Of a stretch of 60,000 nt of DNA, positions 34,294 to 46,200 are shown in pieces. Origin of the DNA: Owenia fusiformis. Lineage: Eukaryota; Annelida; Polychaeta; Sabellida; Oweniidae. Positions within the stretch are counted from its first letter, which is position 1. Each line of letters begins with the position of its first letter. The stretch lies in NCBI GenBank assembly GCA_903813345.2, contig CAIIXF020000004.1, positions 31,623,985-31,683,984 on the forward strand. The letters run 5' to 3'. The translations under genes were made by a program, and so were the position numbers. The notes below the pieces were generated by a model. It saw only the letters and a program-made list of their open reading frames with translations. It was not told the origin of the DNA and ran no database searches.

Positions 34294-34979
34294 GAGGAGG
34301 ATTGGCTCCCAGAGTGCAACATCGATATTTTGTCCCATACATTGAAGTGTCGCAATTCAAAATTTGAATTCAAACAGCCGCCATTTTGTTCACTTCAACA
34401 ATTGAATCGTGAATTTCGGTCTTATCCCTTAACGAAATTCCAAAAACTCAAGAAATGATCGTGATATTGCTATGAATCTTTTTGACTGTTTATTCTGAAT
34501 TAATAGGCGGTAATAGTTTCCGATAACGACATTACGATGTTTTCATTGTTGGATAACAGAAGAAGTGAAGAGCTCCCATAATTCTTTCATCTTCTATCGT
34601 ATTCGGGGATTCCCCATTACATCATCTCTCGCACCATCTCCAATCAAATTGCAGGATGTGATCACGTGAACAATTATGAGCACATGCTCTCTCAGTAGTG
34701 CGCATGCGCAAAATTAAATTTGAAATCGTTAGAATGGGGTTAACATCAGTTCAACATCATCATTTCAAACCTACGGTAATACTATTGAAGTTATTCGATC
34801 CATACTTGTAGAGAATACTCATAAAACTACAGCGAACATTTGGAGATTCATTTCAATGGCAAGAATGAGGCCTGTTTGTAAAATTTGTTTTCGAACGTTC
34901 TAATACGAAAGGTCATATTTGGGAAATCTTCTCACTGGTTGGATAATATGGATTGTCGATCCTGGGAGCCAATCCTCAT
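34294..34979. mobile_element. 686-bp element with GAGGATTGGCTCCCAG ends
   Basis: AGGATTGGCTCCCAG at the left faces CTGGGAGCCAATCCT at the right. Part of the left arm (34290-34440, with GCCGCCATTTTGTTCACTTC) recurs in inverse orientation at about 56570-56735, just upstream of the C/D-type homology block. The interior holds TGCGCATGCGCA (34699-34710), a perfect NRF-1-type palindrome. Confidence 0.7.
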
Positions 34980-35129
34980 TGGAATACACCTTACAAATTT
35001 TTACAGATTTAAGCAGGTGTTATTACTTTTTGACCAATCATATCATTGGGTATAATACCGACTTACTTATTAGTTACACAAACTTTAGTTACAACAACTG
35101 AGAAGTAACGATTTATGTTACTACATGTA

Positions 35130-36569
35130 CACTCTCCTTCATAAGTTTGGCAACCTTAGCTCCCCCATTGAACTACGTGTTAAAGCCTCTTTATGTTTGA
35201 ATATTTATTTACTTACCCTGCGACAAGATCACGTAAAATATTGATGAAAACGTAACTTGACTTCATTTCTAATACCTACAAATTTTCGCAATTTCTTTCT
35301 CAATTACAATAGGTGAAAAATTGATGATAACTTTGATGACTTTTTGAAAATCGTCATTCCCGTGTAAACCAATGGGAAATGATGGGTTCTGGGCAAATAA
35401 AAAATCAGGATATCTATTCAGTAAAAGATTGAGCAAAAAAGTAGTTTTATATAGAAAATTTAATTGTCTCACTTTTTTGAACGCTAAGTGTTTAGTTTAC
35501 TTGATGAATTGTAAAGCTACTGAGCTTCGAAGTCATTTTTGAAAATCATTTTTCGCCTCTTGTGTTATTTCAATGGGAGAGGTTTTTTGAAAAACAATTT
35601 TGACTTTAAAGACCTATAACTTTGTTGAACCTGAAGAAACTTATAATTTTTTGTTAAATAAAGTTACCAAATTATATTGCCTACTTAAAGGGTTCCGATT
35701 AGCATCCCGTATAAAAACAATATGGCGGCTCCAGGCGAATCAACTGGATCAGTCCATTTTTAAGAAATAAGGGGAGTTCTGTAAAATCCAGTTTATTGAA
35801 ATTGTCTTTGAGATAAAGTAATCCGTTTATAATGATTTTGAAAACGTTATCCAAAGAGTGATTGCGTTCAAAGAATACATGTACAACAGCCAATATAAAT
35901 CCTTGTATTAGAAATTGGTTTTGTCTTGCTTTGTTTCATTTGTAGGATATTTCATTTGCCAAGCTGTGTGCTATTACGTTATGGGGAAAAGATGCCAATT
36001 TTTCCTTATTGTACACAAATAGAAGATCCTAAAACTTCACCCATAAATGTGGAATTGATTTGTCAAAATAAAAATCACCCTTTTATAAATGTGTGACGAT
36101 CTATAATATACTTATGCTATATAACAGTTAGAGGTGTTGACACAACGACCTCGAACCTGTGAACCCTTGAGTATTATTCCGGGATCGGGCCTTTTATACT
36201 AAACGGTGAGCAACACCAGAAACGAGCGTTCGATTTGCTAAACGATATGCGTCACCCTTTAACTTGTATTTTCTGCAAGGACTCGAATGGATGAATATTC
36301 TGGCATATGACTATTTCACATTGGTTAACATGGGAATGTCGATTTTCAAAAGTTCATCAAATTTATCATCAATTTTTGACCTATTGTAATTGAGGGGAAA
36401 AATTGAGAAAATTTTGAGGTATTGGAATTATAAAGTCAAGTTACGTTTCCATCAATATTATACTAAATATTTTCATCGCAGGTTAAGTAATTAAAAATTC
36501 AAACGTGATGAGGCTTTAACACGTAGTTCAATGAGGAAGCTAAGGTTGCCAGACTTATGAAGGGGAGTG
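35130..36569. mobile_element. TA-flanked CACTCTCC inverted-repeat element, copy 2
   Basis: Same family as 14550-15840: ends CACTCTCCTTCATAAG and CTTATGAAGGGGAGTG, flanked by TA (35128-35129, 36570-36571). The inner segment 35395-35690 matches 15290-15600 in inverse orientation. 36040-36300 has no counterpart in copy 1, and copy 1's nested elements are missing here. Confidence 0.87.
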
Positions 36570-36624
36570 TATTTCACACTGACAATTTTGTAATCTAATA
36601 TTTAAACTCTTGGTTTTCTGGACA

Positions 36625-36706
36625 GTTGGGCTTAGGCTACTCCATTATCCCATGACGTAGTCAAGAAAATGCTAACACGGGAAAAAGAAAGTAGACTAAG
36701 CCCAAC
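36625..36706. repeat. 82-bp miniature inverted repeat
   Basis: GTTGGGCTTAGGCTAC faces GTAGACTAAGCCCAAC, 15 of 16 pairing, around a 50-base loop. Confidence 0.65.
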
Positions 36707-36766
36707 GCACCGTATATGTTTGTGCAGACATTTTGCATTTTGTAATAGCCATAGCCTAGTTTACTC

Positions 36767-37237
36767 AGTTACTTTGACGGAACGTCAATGTAACAAAATG
36801 GACGAACCTCTTCGTTACGAGTTTTCAGTTTTCTCAATTTAAACCTACTATTAAGTCAAGTTGCAGATTATAATTTGGCACAAAGCTAGTAAATACGATA
36901 TAATCTAGTTTTAATAGGTTTCTTCGATATGGAATTTGCCATGTAAATGAAGTTGCAATTCAAATATTTAGTCCCTCGCTTTTGTTACATTGACGAAAGT
37001 CCGTTTTATTACCGATGTATGTTACTTTGACGACTTACGTCAATGTAACAAGAGCGATGGTCTAATTGCATGAGTTACAGCTTTATCCAAAAATCAAATT
37101 CCAAACCGAGGGTATTTCAAAAAAGCTAGACTATATTGTCTAAATTTGTGCCAAATGATATTTCGCCAATCGACTTATTAGTAGGTTTAAATCGGGAAAA
37201 AAACTCGTATCCAGGAAATCCATCCGTCAAAGTAACT
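36767..37237. mobile_element. 471-bp MITE with AGTTACTTTGACGG ends
   Basis: AGTTACTTTGACGG and CCGTCAAAGTAACT are perfect inverted ends. Inside, TTTAAACCTACTATTAAGTC is mirrored by a diverged GACTTATTAGTAGGTTTAAA, and ACGTCAATGTAACA words occur at 36784 and near 37047. Confidence 0.8.
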
Positions 37238-37716
37238 AGTTGTGGATCATTGAATTGAAAGGCATACGTAGTTGTAGTTTTAAGATGTGCCTCAAACTAA
37301 ATCATCCATTTTTTATACGTGTGCCTGCTATCAGTCATCTGTTAAAAATACTATCACATTCTTCTTTTTAATTGAATTCTACATAGTCAGAACCTGTATC
37401 GGACATTTCAAACTTTTTCAAGTTATCACAACATACGGTATGATCATTGGCCTAGAGTTTGTAAAAAAAGTTTTACAAATAACATAGTCAAAGTCAATCA
37501 AAATTAAATCGACTACTTTATTTCTTATTTGTCTCTTTGATGATCCTGTTTGATGCTGTATGGAGAAATTGTATGGAGTATCTCATCTAGATTATTAATA
37601 TTTCTTGGCACACCTTATTGTCTACACTGAGCATAGTGCAAATGATAAATTAAAACACCACATAATGTACAAATACCAGTCCATGGTGCTATGAAGACAT
37701 TCTAAGAATACTCTTT

Positions 37717-37925
37717 GACTCAATCGACTTGTAATCATAAGTTGGGGATGAGTTGTCCAGTTACCATGAAGATACACTCAGTATGCGTGTTCAGTCAATC
37801 GACTTATAATCATAAGTTGTCTTGGGGATAAGTTGTCCAGGGATGAGTTGTCTAGGGTATGAGTTGTCTGGTTACCACGAAGAAATACTTAGTATGCTTG
37901 TTCAGTCAATCGACTTATAATCCTA
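37717..37925. repeat. Short tandem repeat just before exon A
   Basis: TCAATCGACTT(A/G)TAATC(A/C)TAA occurs three times (about 37720, 37796, 37907), and GATGAGTTGTCCAG-like words occur four times. The last copy abuts the polypyrimidine-poor acceptor of GIMAP exon A. Confidence 0.75.
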
Positions 37926-37939
37926 AATCACAATTGCAG

Positions 37940-38634
37940 GCGATATCAGAATAATTCTTGTCGGCTTGAAGGCCTCTGGTAAAAGCAGCACAGGGAATAC
38001 CATCATTGGTCAAAACCTTTTCAAGACGTGTCTATCATCCTCCAGCATCACTAAACCAGAATACGGTTGCGGAAACGTCAATGGAAGAACAATCCATGTC
38101 GTGGATACTCCTGGGTTCACTGTTGGTGATACGAATATAAGACATCACCTGGAACAACTTGCGTCTTCTGTTGATATGATACGTCCAGGTCCACATGTCT
38201 TTTGCATCATTGTTAAGGTCTCCTTATTCACACGTGATGATGTTGAAACCATGAAACTCATACGATCAGTTTTCGGGAACGAGATGCTGCGACATGCTGT
38301 CCTCGTCGTTACTCACGGTGATGACATAGAAAATGATGGTTTGGACATAGAAGACATATTTCGCGAGGCACCCCGTGAACTAAATGATCTCCGTAGGGAA
38401 TGCGGATGGAGAGTTGCCATCATTAATAACAGATCAGCTAATCGGAACGCTGAAGGCGTTAGCCTTATAGGAAACATTGAAAAATGGAGACTGTGTGACA
38501 AGTTGTATAGGGGAATACCGAATCCTGATGTTCTTAACAGAGGCTGGTTCAGCTGGTTCTGCAGCTGTTTAAACGCCTGTTTCAGATGTATCAGAGATTT
38601 TCTATCCAGATGTTACAGATGTTGTGTCGATTGA
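37940..38634 (+). CDS. GIMAP-like GTPase A, terminal exon (divergent, Cys-rich tail)
   Basis: AIG1-type G domain. Enters from acceptor AATTGCAG in phase 1, so the frame opens DIRIILVG ahead of the P-loop; the exon starts upstream of any in-exon initiation codon. Joined to the exon at 30861, the product would be about 240 residues. Motifs by that numbering: G1 GLKASGKS (18-25), G3 VDTPG (64-68), the GIMAP-specific GPHVF block (near 93-97), an altered G4 THGDD (134-138) where B-D have TRGDD, and G5-region NNR (172-174). The tail (about 211-238) is aromatic with seven cysteines in 22 residues, suggesting S-acylation and membrane attachment (inference). Vertebrate GIMAPs act at membranes in lymphocytes; the role here is unknown. 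Confidence 0.93.
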
Positions 38635-38887
38635 TTTTGAGCAAGTTGCGTTTGCATTAAATATGTGTATAAAAACTGGAAAGTGTTAAACAATTTTTGA
38701 TAGGACAGATTCAGGAGTCAATTAGTTATATCATATTTCTATTGGTTTAATTTAGAAAATACATTCTAGGTATATGTAAATATTTCAAATTGTAGAGTTT
38801 CAAATATACCTTCATGTTAGGTCGCAGGGCTTCTTTACAATGAATGATATCCGAAGTTAGGTACAAATAATTAAATGCTGAAATTCC

Positions 38888-38906
38888 AATAAAAACACAA
38901 AATAAA
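38888..38906 (+). terminator. Poly(A) signals of GIMAP A
   Basis: AATAAA at 38888-38893 and again at 38901-38906, about 255 bases after the stop codon. Confidence 0.5.
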
Positions 38907-39000
38907 AAGAACATCTCTTTTTCTGATTGCTCGCCATTGTACGTTCAAGTCAAAGTTCAAGGGGAGCAGCTGTGTATTGCATCTCGCCTGTTATTTATTT

Positions 39001-40891
39001 TATATCACGTTGCTATAATGTGAAACTATAACGTTACCCAATTAGAAAGAACAACATGTAACAATGCGGTTGGTGGCTCAATTTGCTTGTATTAATTTTT
39101 CACAAATAATACATTACATGTGTATATATATTTTACAAAAACAAAAACAATATTATGTAATATTATATATTATGGGGCTAAAAACACCCATATTTGTAGA
39201 ATGCAGCATACCTAGACCCAGCAAGCGAAAATATGAAGAATTTAGATTTCTATGTTCAATCTGTAATGATTTGAGATATTGTTTTGGATTTTGTTATTCA
39301 TAAACACTAATCAATAGTTTTACAAAATCATATTTGAATTGACTTGCTATTGCTTAAATTCAGAAAGCCACGGCCACTTGGTTTAATTCTACAAATTCAA
39401 ATATGCAGTTGATATGATCAAATGCATCCTATAATATTAAATCATTTACATAGACGTGTCATTTTAACCATTGACAGTAAACAAACGTTTATCAAACCAG
39501 TCTCTTGCAAGATCAATTGTTTTCGTATTTTAAAGATCTGTTTGTTTACTTTTGCCATGAACACATATTATTTGTTGTTATGAATGGTGTTTGTGAACGT
39601 TTTGGATATCGTGTCTATTCATATTCATTCATTCATCAAATTCATTAATTTTTTAAAAGAAGTCATAGGATTGTATCCATCATTTTCTACAATAACTTTA
39701 TATGGATAACTTTTTGTATAACCAAATCCAAGCAAAGTTAATGTTTATGATTTCGGTATTTTAATTTTTCTAACTAAATAATCTCAAAGGGAACATGCCG
39801 GTAAGAAGCGCTTCTCTAACATTGTCATTCTTTTTAAAAAGTGTAAAAATAGAAACTTACTTTTGAAATATCCTAAATAACAATTTGAACCGACCTTCTC
39901 CGCGTAGTACTATACAGGGTGTCAAATAAGTCCCGTCCCCCCTCTATATCACGTTGCTATAATGTGAAACTATAACGTTACCCACTTAGAAAGAACAACA
40001 TGTAACAATGCGGTTGGTGGCTCAATTTGCTTGTATTAATTTTTCACAAATAATACATTACATGTGTATATATATTTTACAAATACAAAAACAATATTAT
40101 GTAATATTATATATTATGGGGCTAAAAACACCCATATTTGTAGAATGCAGCATACCTAGGCCCAGCAAGCGAAAATATGAAGAATTTAGATTTCTATGTT
40201 CAATCTGTAATGATTTGAGATATTGTTTTGGATTTTGTTATTCATCAACACTAATCAATAGTTTTACAAAATCATATTTGAATTGACTTGCTATTGCTTA
40301 AATTCAGAAAGCCACGGCCACTTGGTTTAATTCTACAAATTCAAATATGCAGTTGATATGATCAAATGCATCCTATAATATTAAATCATTTACATAGACG
40401 TGTCATTTTAACCATTGACAGTAAACAAACGTTTATCAAACCAGTCTCTTGCAAGATCAATTGGTTTCGTATTTTAAAGATCTGTTTGTTTACTTTTGCC
40501 ACGAACACATATTATTTGTTGTTATGAATGGTGTTTGTGAACGTTTTGGATATCGTGTCTATTCATATTCATTCATTCATCAAATTCATTAATTTTTTTA
40601 AAAGAAGTCATAGGATTGTATCCATCATTTCTACAATAACTTTATATGGATAACTTTTTGTATAACCAAATCCAAGCAAAGTTAATGTTTATGATTTCGG
40701 TATTTTAATTTTTCTAACTAAATAATCTCAAAGGGAACATGCCGGTAAGAAGCGCTTCTCTAACATTGTCATTCTTTTTAAAAAGTGTAAAAATAGAAAC
40801 TTACTTTTGAAATATCCTAAATAACAATTTGAACCGACCTTCTCCGCGTAGTACTATACAGGGTGTCAAATAAGTCCCGTCCCCCCTCTAC
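39001..40891. repeat. 944-bp tandem duplication
   Basis: 39001-39944 and 39945-40891 are nearly identical, differing by a few substitutions and 1-base indels. The right edge of each unit is the first ~33 bases of a mariner-like element (CAGGGTGTCAAATAAGTCCC). Only the second copy continues into the rest of that element. The duplication therefore happened after the insertion, with one breakpoint inside it. The matching frames at 39064 and 40008 are carried by the repeat and have no recognisable product. Confidence 0.92.
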
Positions 40892-41463
40892 ACCCAAAAC
40901 CAAGATATTTGGTACCAAGTGTGATATATCATTGGAAAGGTCTTCCAAAGTTACGTTGATTGGCGTATATCTGACACATGTCAATCAATTTCACAAATTT
41001 TTACAGTGTATCAATTGAGGTGACCATATGCCTAGAAACATGGCAATTTGGCATATTTGGCAGGATTTTAAGAATCTGGTATAAAAAGGTCAAGGGACCA
41101 AAAGATGACTTATGTTTATGGTGATGAATTTTACCAATTTCTGGATAGGGTTACATGTGTAGAAAATAGAGGTGCAAGGAAAGTGGTGAAAACCTTTTTG
41201 TAACAAGTGGAATGCGAAAAAGATTAACCTTTTGACGTTTTTCTGAGGTCATATCCTTGTCATTTTGACACAAAAAGCTACTTAAAGGAGGGCACGTTAA
41301 CTATAAAAGACATTATAAAAATATAGGTAAATGTCATCCAAAATACTTGAGAGTTGGTGAGTTAACACAACTTTGGATGATCTTTCCAATGGTATTTCAC
41401 ACTAGGTACCGTCTGTTAAGGTTTTAGCTGTAGCAGGGGGGACGGGACTTATTTGACACCCTG
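40859..41463. mobile_element. 605-bp mariner-like MITE
   Basis: CAGGGTGTCAAATAAGTCCC faces GGGACTTATTTGACACCCTG, a perfect inverted match extended by CGTCCCCC/GGGGGACG, with TA on both sides (40857-40858, 41464-41465). Such CAGGGTGT ends with TA duplications are typical of Tc1/mariner derivatives. No transposase frame. Confidence 0.9.
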
Positions 41464-41514
41464 TATATATTATGCTGAATATCGCAAAGATATCACATAG
41501 AATTGCATGATCTC

Positions 41515-41735
41515 ATAATGGTATTGTAAGGTTTATATCCACCTATGACAGGATTGATTCAAGATCGAACGTCAATATAAGGCCCATTCCCCTTACATGA
41601 TGTCGTGCAAAATTGAATGGTAGTGTAAGGTTTATATCCCCCCTATGACAGGATTCATTCAAAATCGAACGCCAATATAAGGCCCATGCCCCTTATACGG
41701 AATTGCATGAACCAACACAAGATCGGAAGCTACTA
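41515..41735. repeat. Two-copy ~109-bp tandem repeat
   Basis: The unit around GTAAGGTTTATATCC...CCTATGACAGGATT...AATATAAGGCCCAT occurs at about 41521 and 41630, with a few substitutions. Confidence 0.85.
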
Positions 41736-41896
41736 TATGTTTATTTGGTCATTATACAAGAATGTACGATGTTACACTTGATTGACCAGTACTATGGGGT
41801 TATTTGCCCCTCACACAGGAATTCACGAACGCAATTGTTGGGCTTCTGTGCCCCTAGCACACAATAACATGGGACCACACAAGAGTTAACGATATC

Positions 41897-43309
41897 TAGT
41901 ACTCCGGACAGGTTGAATGATGCTGTCGTGTTTTTACTCTATATTTGCAATAGAACAACCATTCTTATTGAAAGGACGATTCTCGGTTTGGAGAACGAAG
42001 TTCTTCAATCTAAATGAGCATTATCCCTGCTTCGGACAAAATTGATTTTTTACATAACATAGATTTGAATGTCTTATTTTAAATAGTCATAATTTAATTT
42101 GGGTAATATTTCTAGATTTTTCGCAAAAAATATTAGCGCAGTACACTGATGAACTTCTTTCCCCAAATCGAGACTTGTATTTTATTGAATCGGTCAAATT
42201 GAGCGTTATCCCTACTTCAGACCAATTTGTTTTTTTACATCTTGTAGATTTAAATGTCCTCTTTTGAATATTCAAAGTTTAATTTGGGTAATATTTCTAT
42301 ATTTTTCATGAAAAAATTATTAGCCCAGGAGACTGTTCTCCAAAACGAGAATCGTCCTTTTCATATTTTATTCTGGAGACAATTTCCAACATTGAAAAAA
42401 ATATTTGAACAAAATTCCTAATTTTATGATTTTTAAAGGCTTTTTTCAAAAACACTCCACTGTCAATGAAATGCAGGTTTTGCTTGAACAATTAAACTTT
42501 TAACGTCATTTTAAAAATTGTCTAGCTATTGATACTTCGGCCGCCTAAACTCTTTCCAGATGTATTTGATGCCATATTAATTATCGCTTAATTGTTATTC
42601 ATTTTTGTTATACAGTGCATTAAGCCACTAAAATTATCACTCTTGGTCCTCTGATAACGCACCTTTTTAACCACTGGGGTTTTCCGCCACTGTCACTCAG
42701 CATGCAACCCCTGGCACGTAAATTGGACCATGCTTTGAAAATGTCAGGTCTCCCTGAAAATTTCATGATAACATTTAACACAGCTATATTAACATCTCTG
42801 AAGAATCTAATGCTGGGAATACTTGAAATTGGAGATTCGTAATGCTTTACTTTTATGTCCGTGGAGAAGAAGATTGACCTCCTCTATCTGGACTTAATCT
42901 AGGGAACGCTTCACAAAACGAGACCCAGAATGACACGTTTTTATTGGCCTAATACACTGTAATAATATCGAATATGACAAAGTGAAGAACAATAATCACT
43001 CATAATTATAAATATGGCAACAGATATATCTGGAAAGACTTTAGGGGGCCGAAAATTCAATAGCCAGACAATATTTGAAATGACGTTAAAAGTTCAATTG
43101 TTCAAGCAAAACCTGTATTTTATTGACAGTGTAGTGTTTTTGAAAAAAGCCTGTCAAAATCATAAAATCGGAAATTTTGATAAAATATTTATTTTCCATG
43201 TTGGAAATTGTCTCCAGAATAAATCTTGAAAATTTCAATAAGAATGGTTGTTCCATTGCAAATATAGAGTAAAAACACGACTGCATCATTCAACCTGTCC
43301 AGGGTACTA
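41897..43309. mobile_element. 1.4-kb foldback element
   Basis: TAGTACTCCGGACAGGTTGA on the left faces TCAACCTGTCCAGGGTACTA on the right, and arms of about 85 bp follow (AACAACCATTCTTATTGAAA etc.). A second mirrored pair lies further in: 42350-42520 against 43062-43222, including GTTCAAGCAAAACCTG. A ~181-bp direct repeat (GAGCATTATCCCTGCTTC, 42018 and about 42200) lies in the left half. Open frames here (e.g. 43014-43229) are not genes. Confidence 0.8.
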
Positions 43310-43900
43310 ATAAAGAACAAAACAATATTTATCTATTTAATATTCAGACATACACCTTTATATCAGTATCCCACTGAAAATTTTAAGGTGCGTCTACAGT
43401 CAATCACATACATGTTTATTAATATCTAGAATAGTTATTTTATGTGAGGTTAAAAAAACTTTGTTTAAATGTGTTTAACCAGTTCATCTTCAATATAAAG
43501 TGGATCGCGCCTACATTAACCAAAAAAGCATGAACTTACATAAAAGAAAGATTGTTTTTCCAATTTCTGAATATAAATGATTAAACACATTTTTTAGGTT
43601 ATTATTATTTATTTTTATATAATTCAACATAATTATTTACATAGATTGTGAGGGGCCGAGGCGTGAATAAGAAAACATTCTCAGTGTATTTGTCTAATTT
43701 ACTATAAATGTGTTTACTCTCTTTATCAAAGAAAGAGCATTCTTTAAGTCAATGTTGAACAGTGTCATCGACATTATCTTTACATAAGATGCATTGGACA
43801 CTTCCCGGAAATGCTTATTAGTATGTCAATCTATAAGTAGTTAGTATTAAGGGCAATACACAATATGGTAACATTTAAGGGTAGTTTTTTGAAATTTCAG
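43310..43900. other. Upstream flank of GIMAP exon B
   Basis: AT-rich. It should contain intron and perhaps a first exon, but no ATG-containing exon with a phase-1 donor was convincing. Confidence 0.35.
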
Positions 43901-44670
43901 ATTTGCGTATCGTTCTCCTAGGAAAGACAGGGGTGGGTAAAAGTTCCACTGGAAATACGCTCCTGGCAAAAAATACATTTCCAACGAATTTAAGCTTCAA
44001 GTCTGATACAATAGAATGTGCTTTTGGTCGAACAGACGATCGAGGAAGAAGCGTTGTGGTGATTGACACACCGGGTTTTATGGACACTCGCCTTGGGGAG
44101 GAAGAACTGCTGAAAAGAATTGTTAAGTGTCTGGACTATTCAGCACCTGGTCCACATATATTTGGCATCGTGATCAGCCCACCGCGCTTTACGGAAGAAG
44201 ATTGTAGAGTGATTGACGTCACAAAGAAGCTCTTTGGCGACAAGTGTTTAGAGCACGCGATTATAATTTGTACTAGGGGTGATGATATGGAGTTCGAGAA
44301 GTCATCGTTTGATAATTTGTTGCAAAATGCCCCAGAAACAGTAAAACAGCTTTATGACGATTGCAAACAAAGATATGTCGTTGTGAACAACAGAAACCCA
44401 GGGCCTTCAAGGGAAGCATTTTTCGATTCAGTCCATAGTTTTGGATTTGGTAAAACGCATCATACTGATCCACATGGATTAATGAAACTTTTAGAAGAAC
44501 GTAGAAAGGAAACCAATGTTTTTACTCCCGAGGAAAAGAAAGAAAACCCTCTTACATTTTCGGATAAAGTTTTCGACAAGTTCGTTCCTATTCTCTTGAA
44601 AGTCCTGGAAGCAGTAGCGACAATCGGCACTATTGCTATGAAGGCGTTTAAATTATACAAGGAAAAATAG
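43901..44670 (+). CDS. GIMAP-like GTPase B, terminal exon
   Basis: Complete AIG1 G domain entered in phase 1 from acceptor GAAATTTCAG (ends 43900). 255 codons from Leu-Arg-Ile to the stop at 44668-44670. By exon residue: G1 GKTGVGKS (7-14), candidate switch Thr near 36, G3 DTPG (55-58), family block GPHIFGIVISPPRFT (83-97), G4 TRGDD (124-128), G5 region NNRN (162-165). A lysine/glutamate-rich linker (about 199-216) leads to a hydrophobic amphipathic segment (223-250) that could bind membrane, as the C-termini of some vertebrate GIMAPs do. No frameshift or missing nucleotide-binding residue. A first exon supplying the initiator Met must lie upstream and was not identified; the exon at 30861 has the right phase. 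Confidence 0.95.
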
Positions 44671-44964
44671 ATATACTGACATATTAGACATACATAATAT
44701 CTTTGACTTTGGTTTATAAACAAAAACGTCGAAACTAAGCACGAATATGGAAGGACATGTTTGAGTAGGAATCTAGTATAATCAATGTTTTGTTTAAAAA
44801 CACATGAAAAGTCCCAGCTTACATTAAAAGATTACCAGCCTGAATACGTTTTCTGAAGCATTGTGCAAAAGCCCTGTGTCTAGTTCTAGACTCACAAAAC
44901 AATAATTTTCGAAATGTCCCCGTTCTCATTTTTAAATAATTAAAACAGAATAGAGTGTTTCATA

Positions 44965-44970
44965 AATAAA
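44965..44970 (+). terminator. Poly(A) signal after GIMAP B
   Basis: AATAAA about 295 bases past the stop codon. The downstream region is AT-rich, so this is only a candidate. Confidence 0.35.
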
Positions 44971-45578
44971 GATAATTCATAATATATAAATATTTAAATT
45001 GCTACTGTTTCAAAATTATTTTACAAAAATCGACTTTTATCCCATCATTATCCAGGGTTTTGTTCCTTAGAGTGTGTTAAGTTGTGTATACGAGGATTGA
45101 TCAAAATATTCTGCACCGTTTGCTCTAAAAATCTTAATTATTCATAAATATGGTTCATATTTGGCCTAAATATAAGCAATAAATCAAAATTTGACCAGTA
45201 ACATATGTATCTGATTACCATAGTAACATGACAATGGGGTATGTTGAGCAAGAATACAACACCTTGTACTTTAAGGGTGTTGCAGGGTACCAAATTTATT
45301 TCAAAGGTGTCAGTCATGCCTCTTAATCAACTATTATGTCATTAGACCACTGTTTTATGTGTGATGTGGTATCATACGTGCTATAGTTGTGAACTGTGAT
45401 GTCATTGACCTGAAGAATGCCTTGCTGCAATATATAGCAGCCAAACAATCATAAAATCCGGTTCCAATATGACAACGCGCAATTCCATACCTTAATAATA
45501 CTTACTCAAACTACAATGAATATATGTGCATGCCTTAACATACAGATGTACCCTTCACACCTGATCTGTCTCCTTTTG
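44971..45578. other. Downstream flank of GIMAP B
   Basis: No gene. TACGAGGATTGATCAAAATATTCTGC at about 45090 resembles a mariner-type end, but no matching partner was identified. Confidence 0.35.
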
Positions 45579-46200
45579 TTATTATGGTGAACTGAAGGAC
45601 AAGTAAGGAGGACAGGGCATGAGTGTTTAAACGTTAAAATAAAGTCTGTTTTGCTATTCTCGATTGGCTCTGAGACGGGTAATGGAGAATTTAAGGATGT
45701 TTTTGATCAGTGGGTCCGCAGACATATACATGTATATGGGGAATGGAGAATATTTTGCGAAATCGAATTGAGAACTAACATGTTAAAATGAAAAAATAAT
45801 TGACCCGTTAAGTGTCAACTTTTTATGTAACCACCAAAAAGTGGTGACATATTGTAATGGTCTCCGTTTTTTTGTGACAAAGGTTGGCTATCGGCGGATG
45901 GCTGTTGATGATCGGCGGTTGGCGTCTGTAGTTTTCAGAAGTTCAAATTTGACTTTATATTTAGGATTTGACATTCGATGACCTTTTCAAGGTCAAACAA
46001 AGGTCTAAAAGCTCTTTTCAACTTGCTTCAAATTGAAAAAATTCTTTTTCTAAAATCATTTAAAATTTCTCGAAAGTTCAAATCCGACTATAGATTTGAC
46101 CTTCAATGACTTTCTCAAGGTCAAAAAATATGTTTTGCCTTCAGTGATCTTCTCAAGGTCAAAAGGGTCTTTTTCAACTTGCTTCAAATTGACCCTTTTT
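45579..46200. repeat. 3'-flank module shared by GIMAP B and C (copy at B)
   Basis: The stretch from ATTATGGTGAACTGAAGGAC to the ACCACCAAAAAGTGGTGACA repeat (45829) matches 53309-53600 after gene C closely. It continues into diverged units of TCAAATCTGACTTT...TGACCTTC...AAGGTCA type. The shared module argues that gene and 3' flank were copied together. Confidence 0.8.

Larger units (their letters stand above)
30889..37939 (+). other. Probable 7-kb intron of GIMAP gene A
   Basis: Runs from donor GTATGT (30889) to acceptor CACAATTGCAG (ends 37939). It is packed with inverted-repeat elements, listed separately, and a small tandem repeat at its 3' end. No other coding exon was recognised. Confidence 0.4.

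Noticed and set aside
39064-40286. Duplicate plus-strand frames of 79 and 92 codons as paralogous genes
   Set aside because: They come from the 944-bp tandem duplication; no splice sites, family or codon-use signal supports coding.
43014-43229. First exon of GIMAP B starting at the ATG at 43014
   Set aside because: The frame runs through the arm of a foldback element and no phase-1 donor follows the ATG closely.
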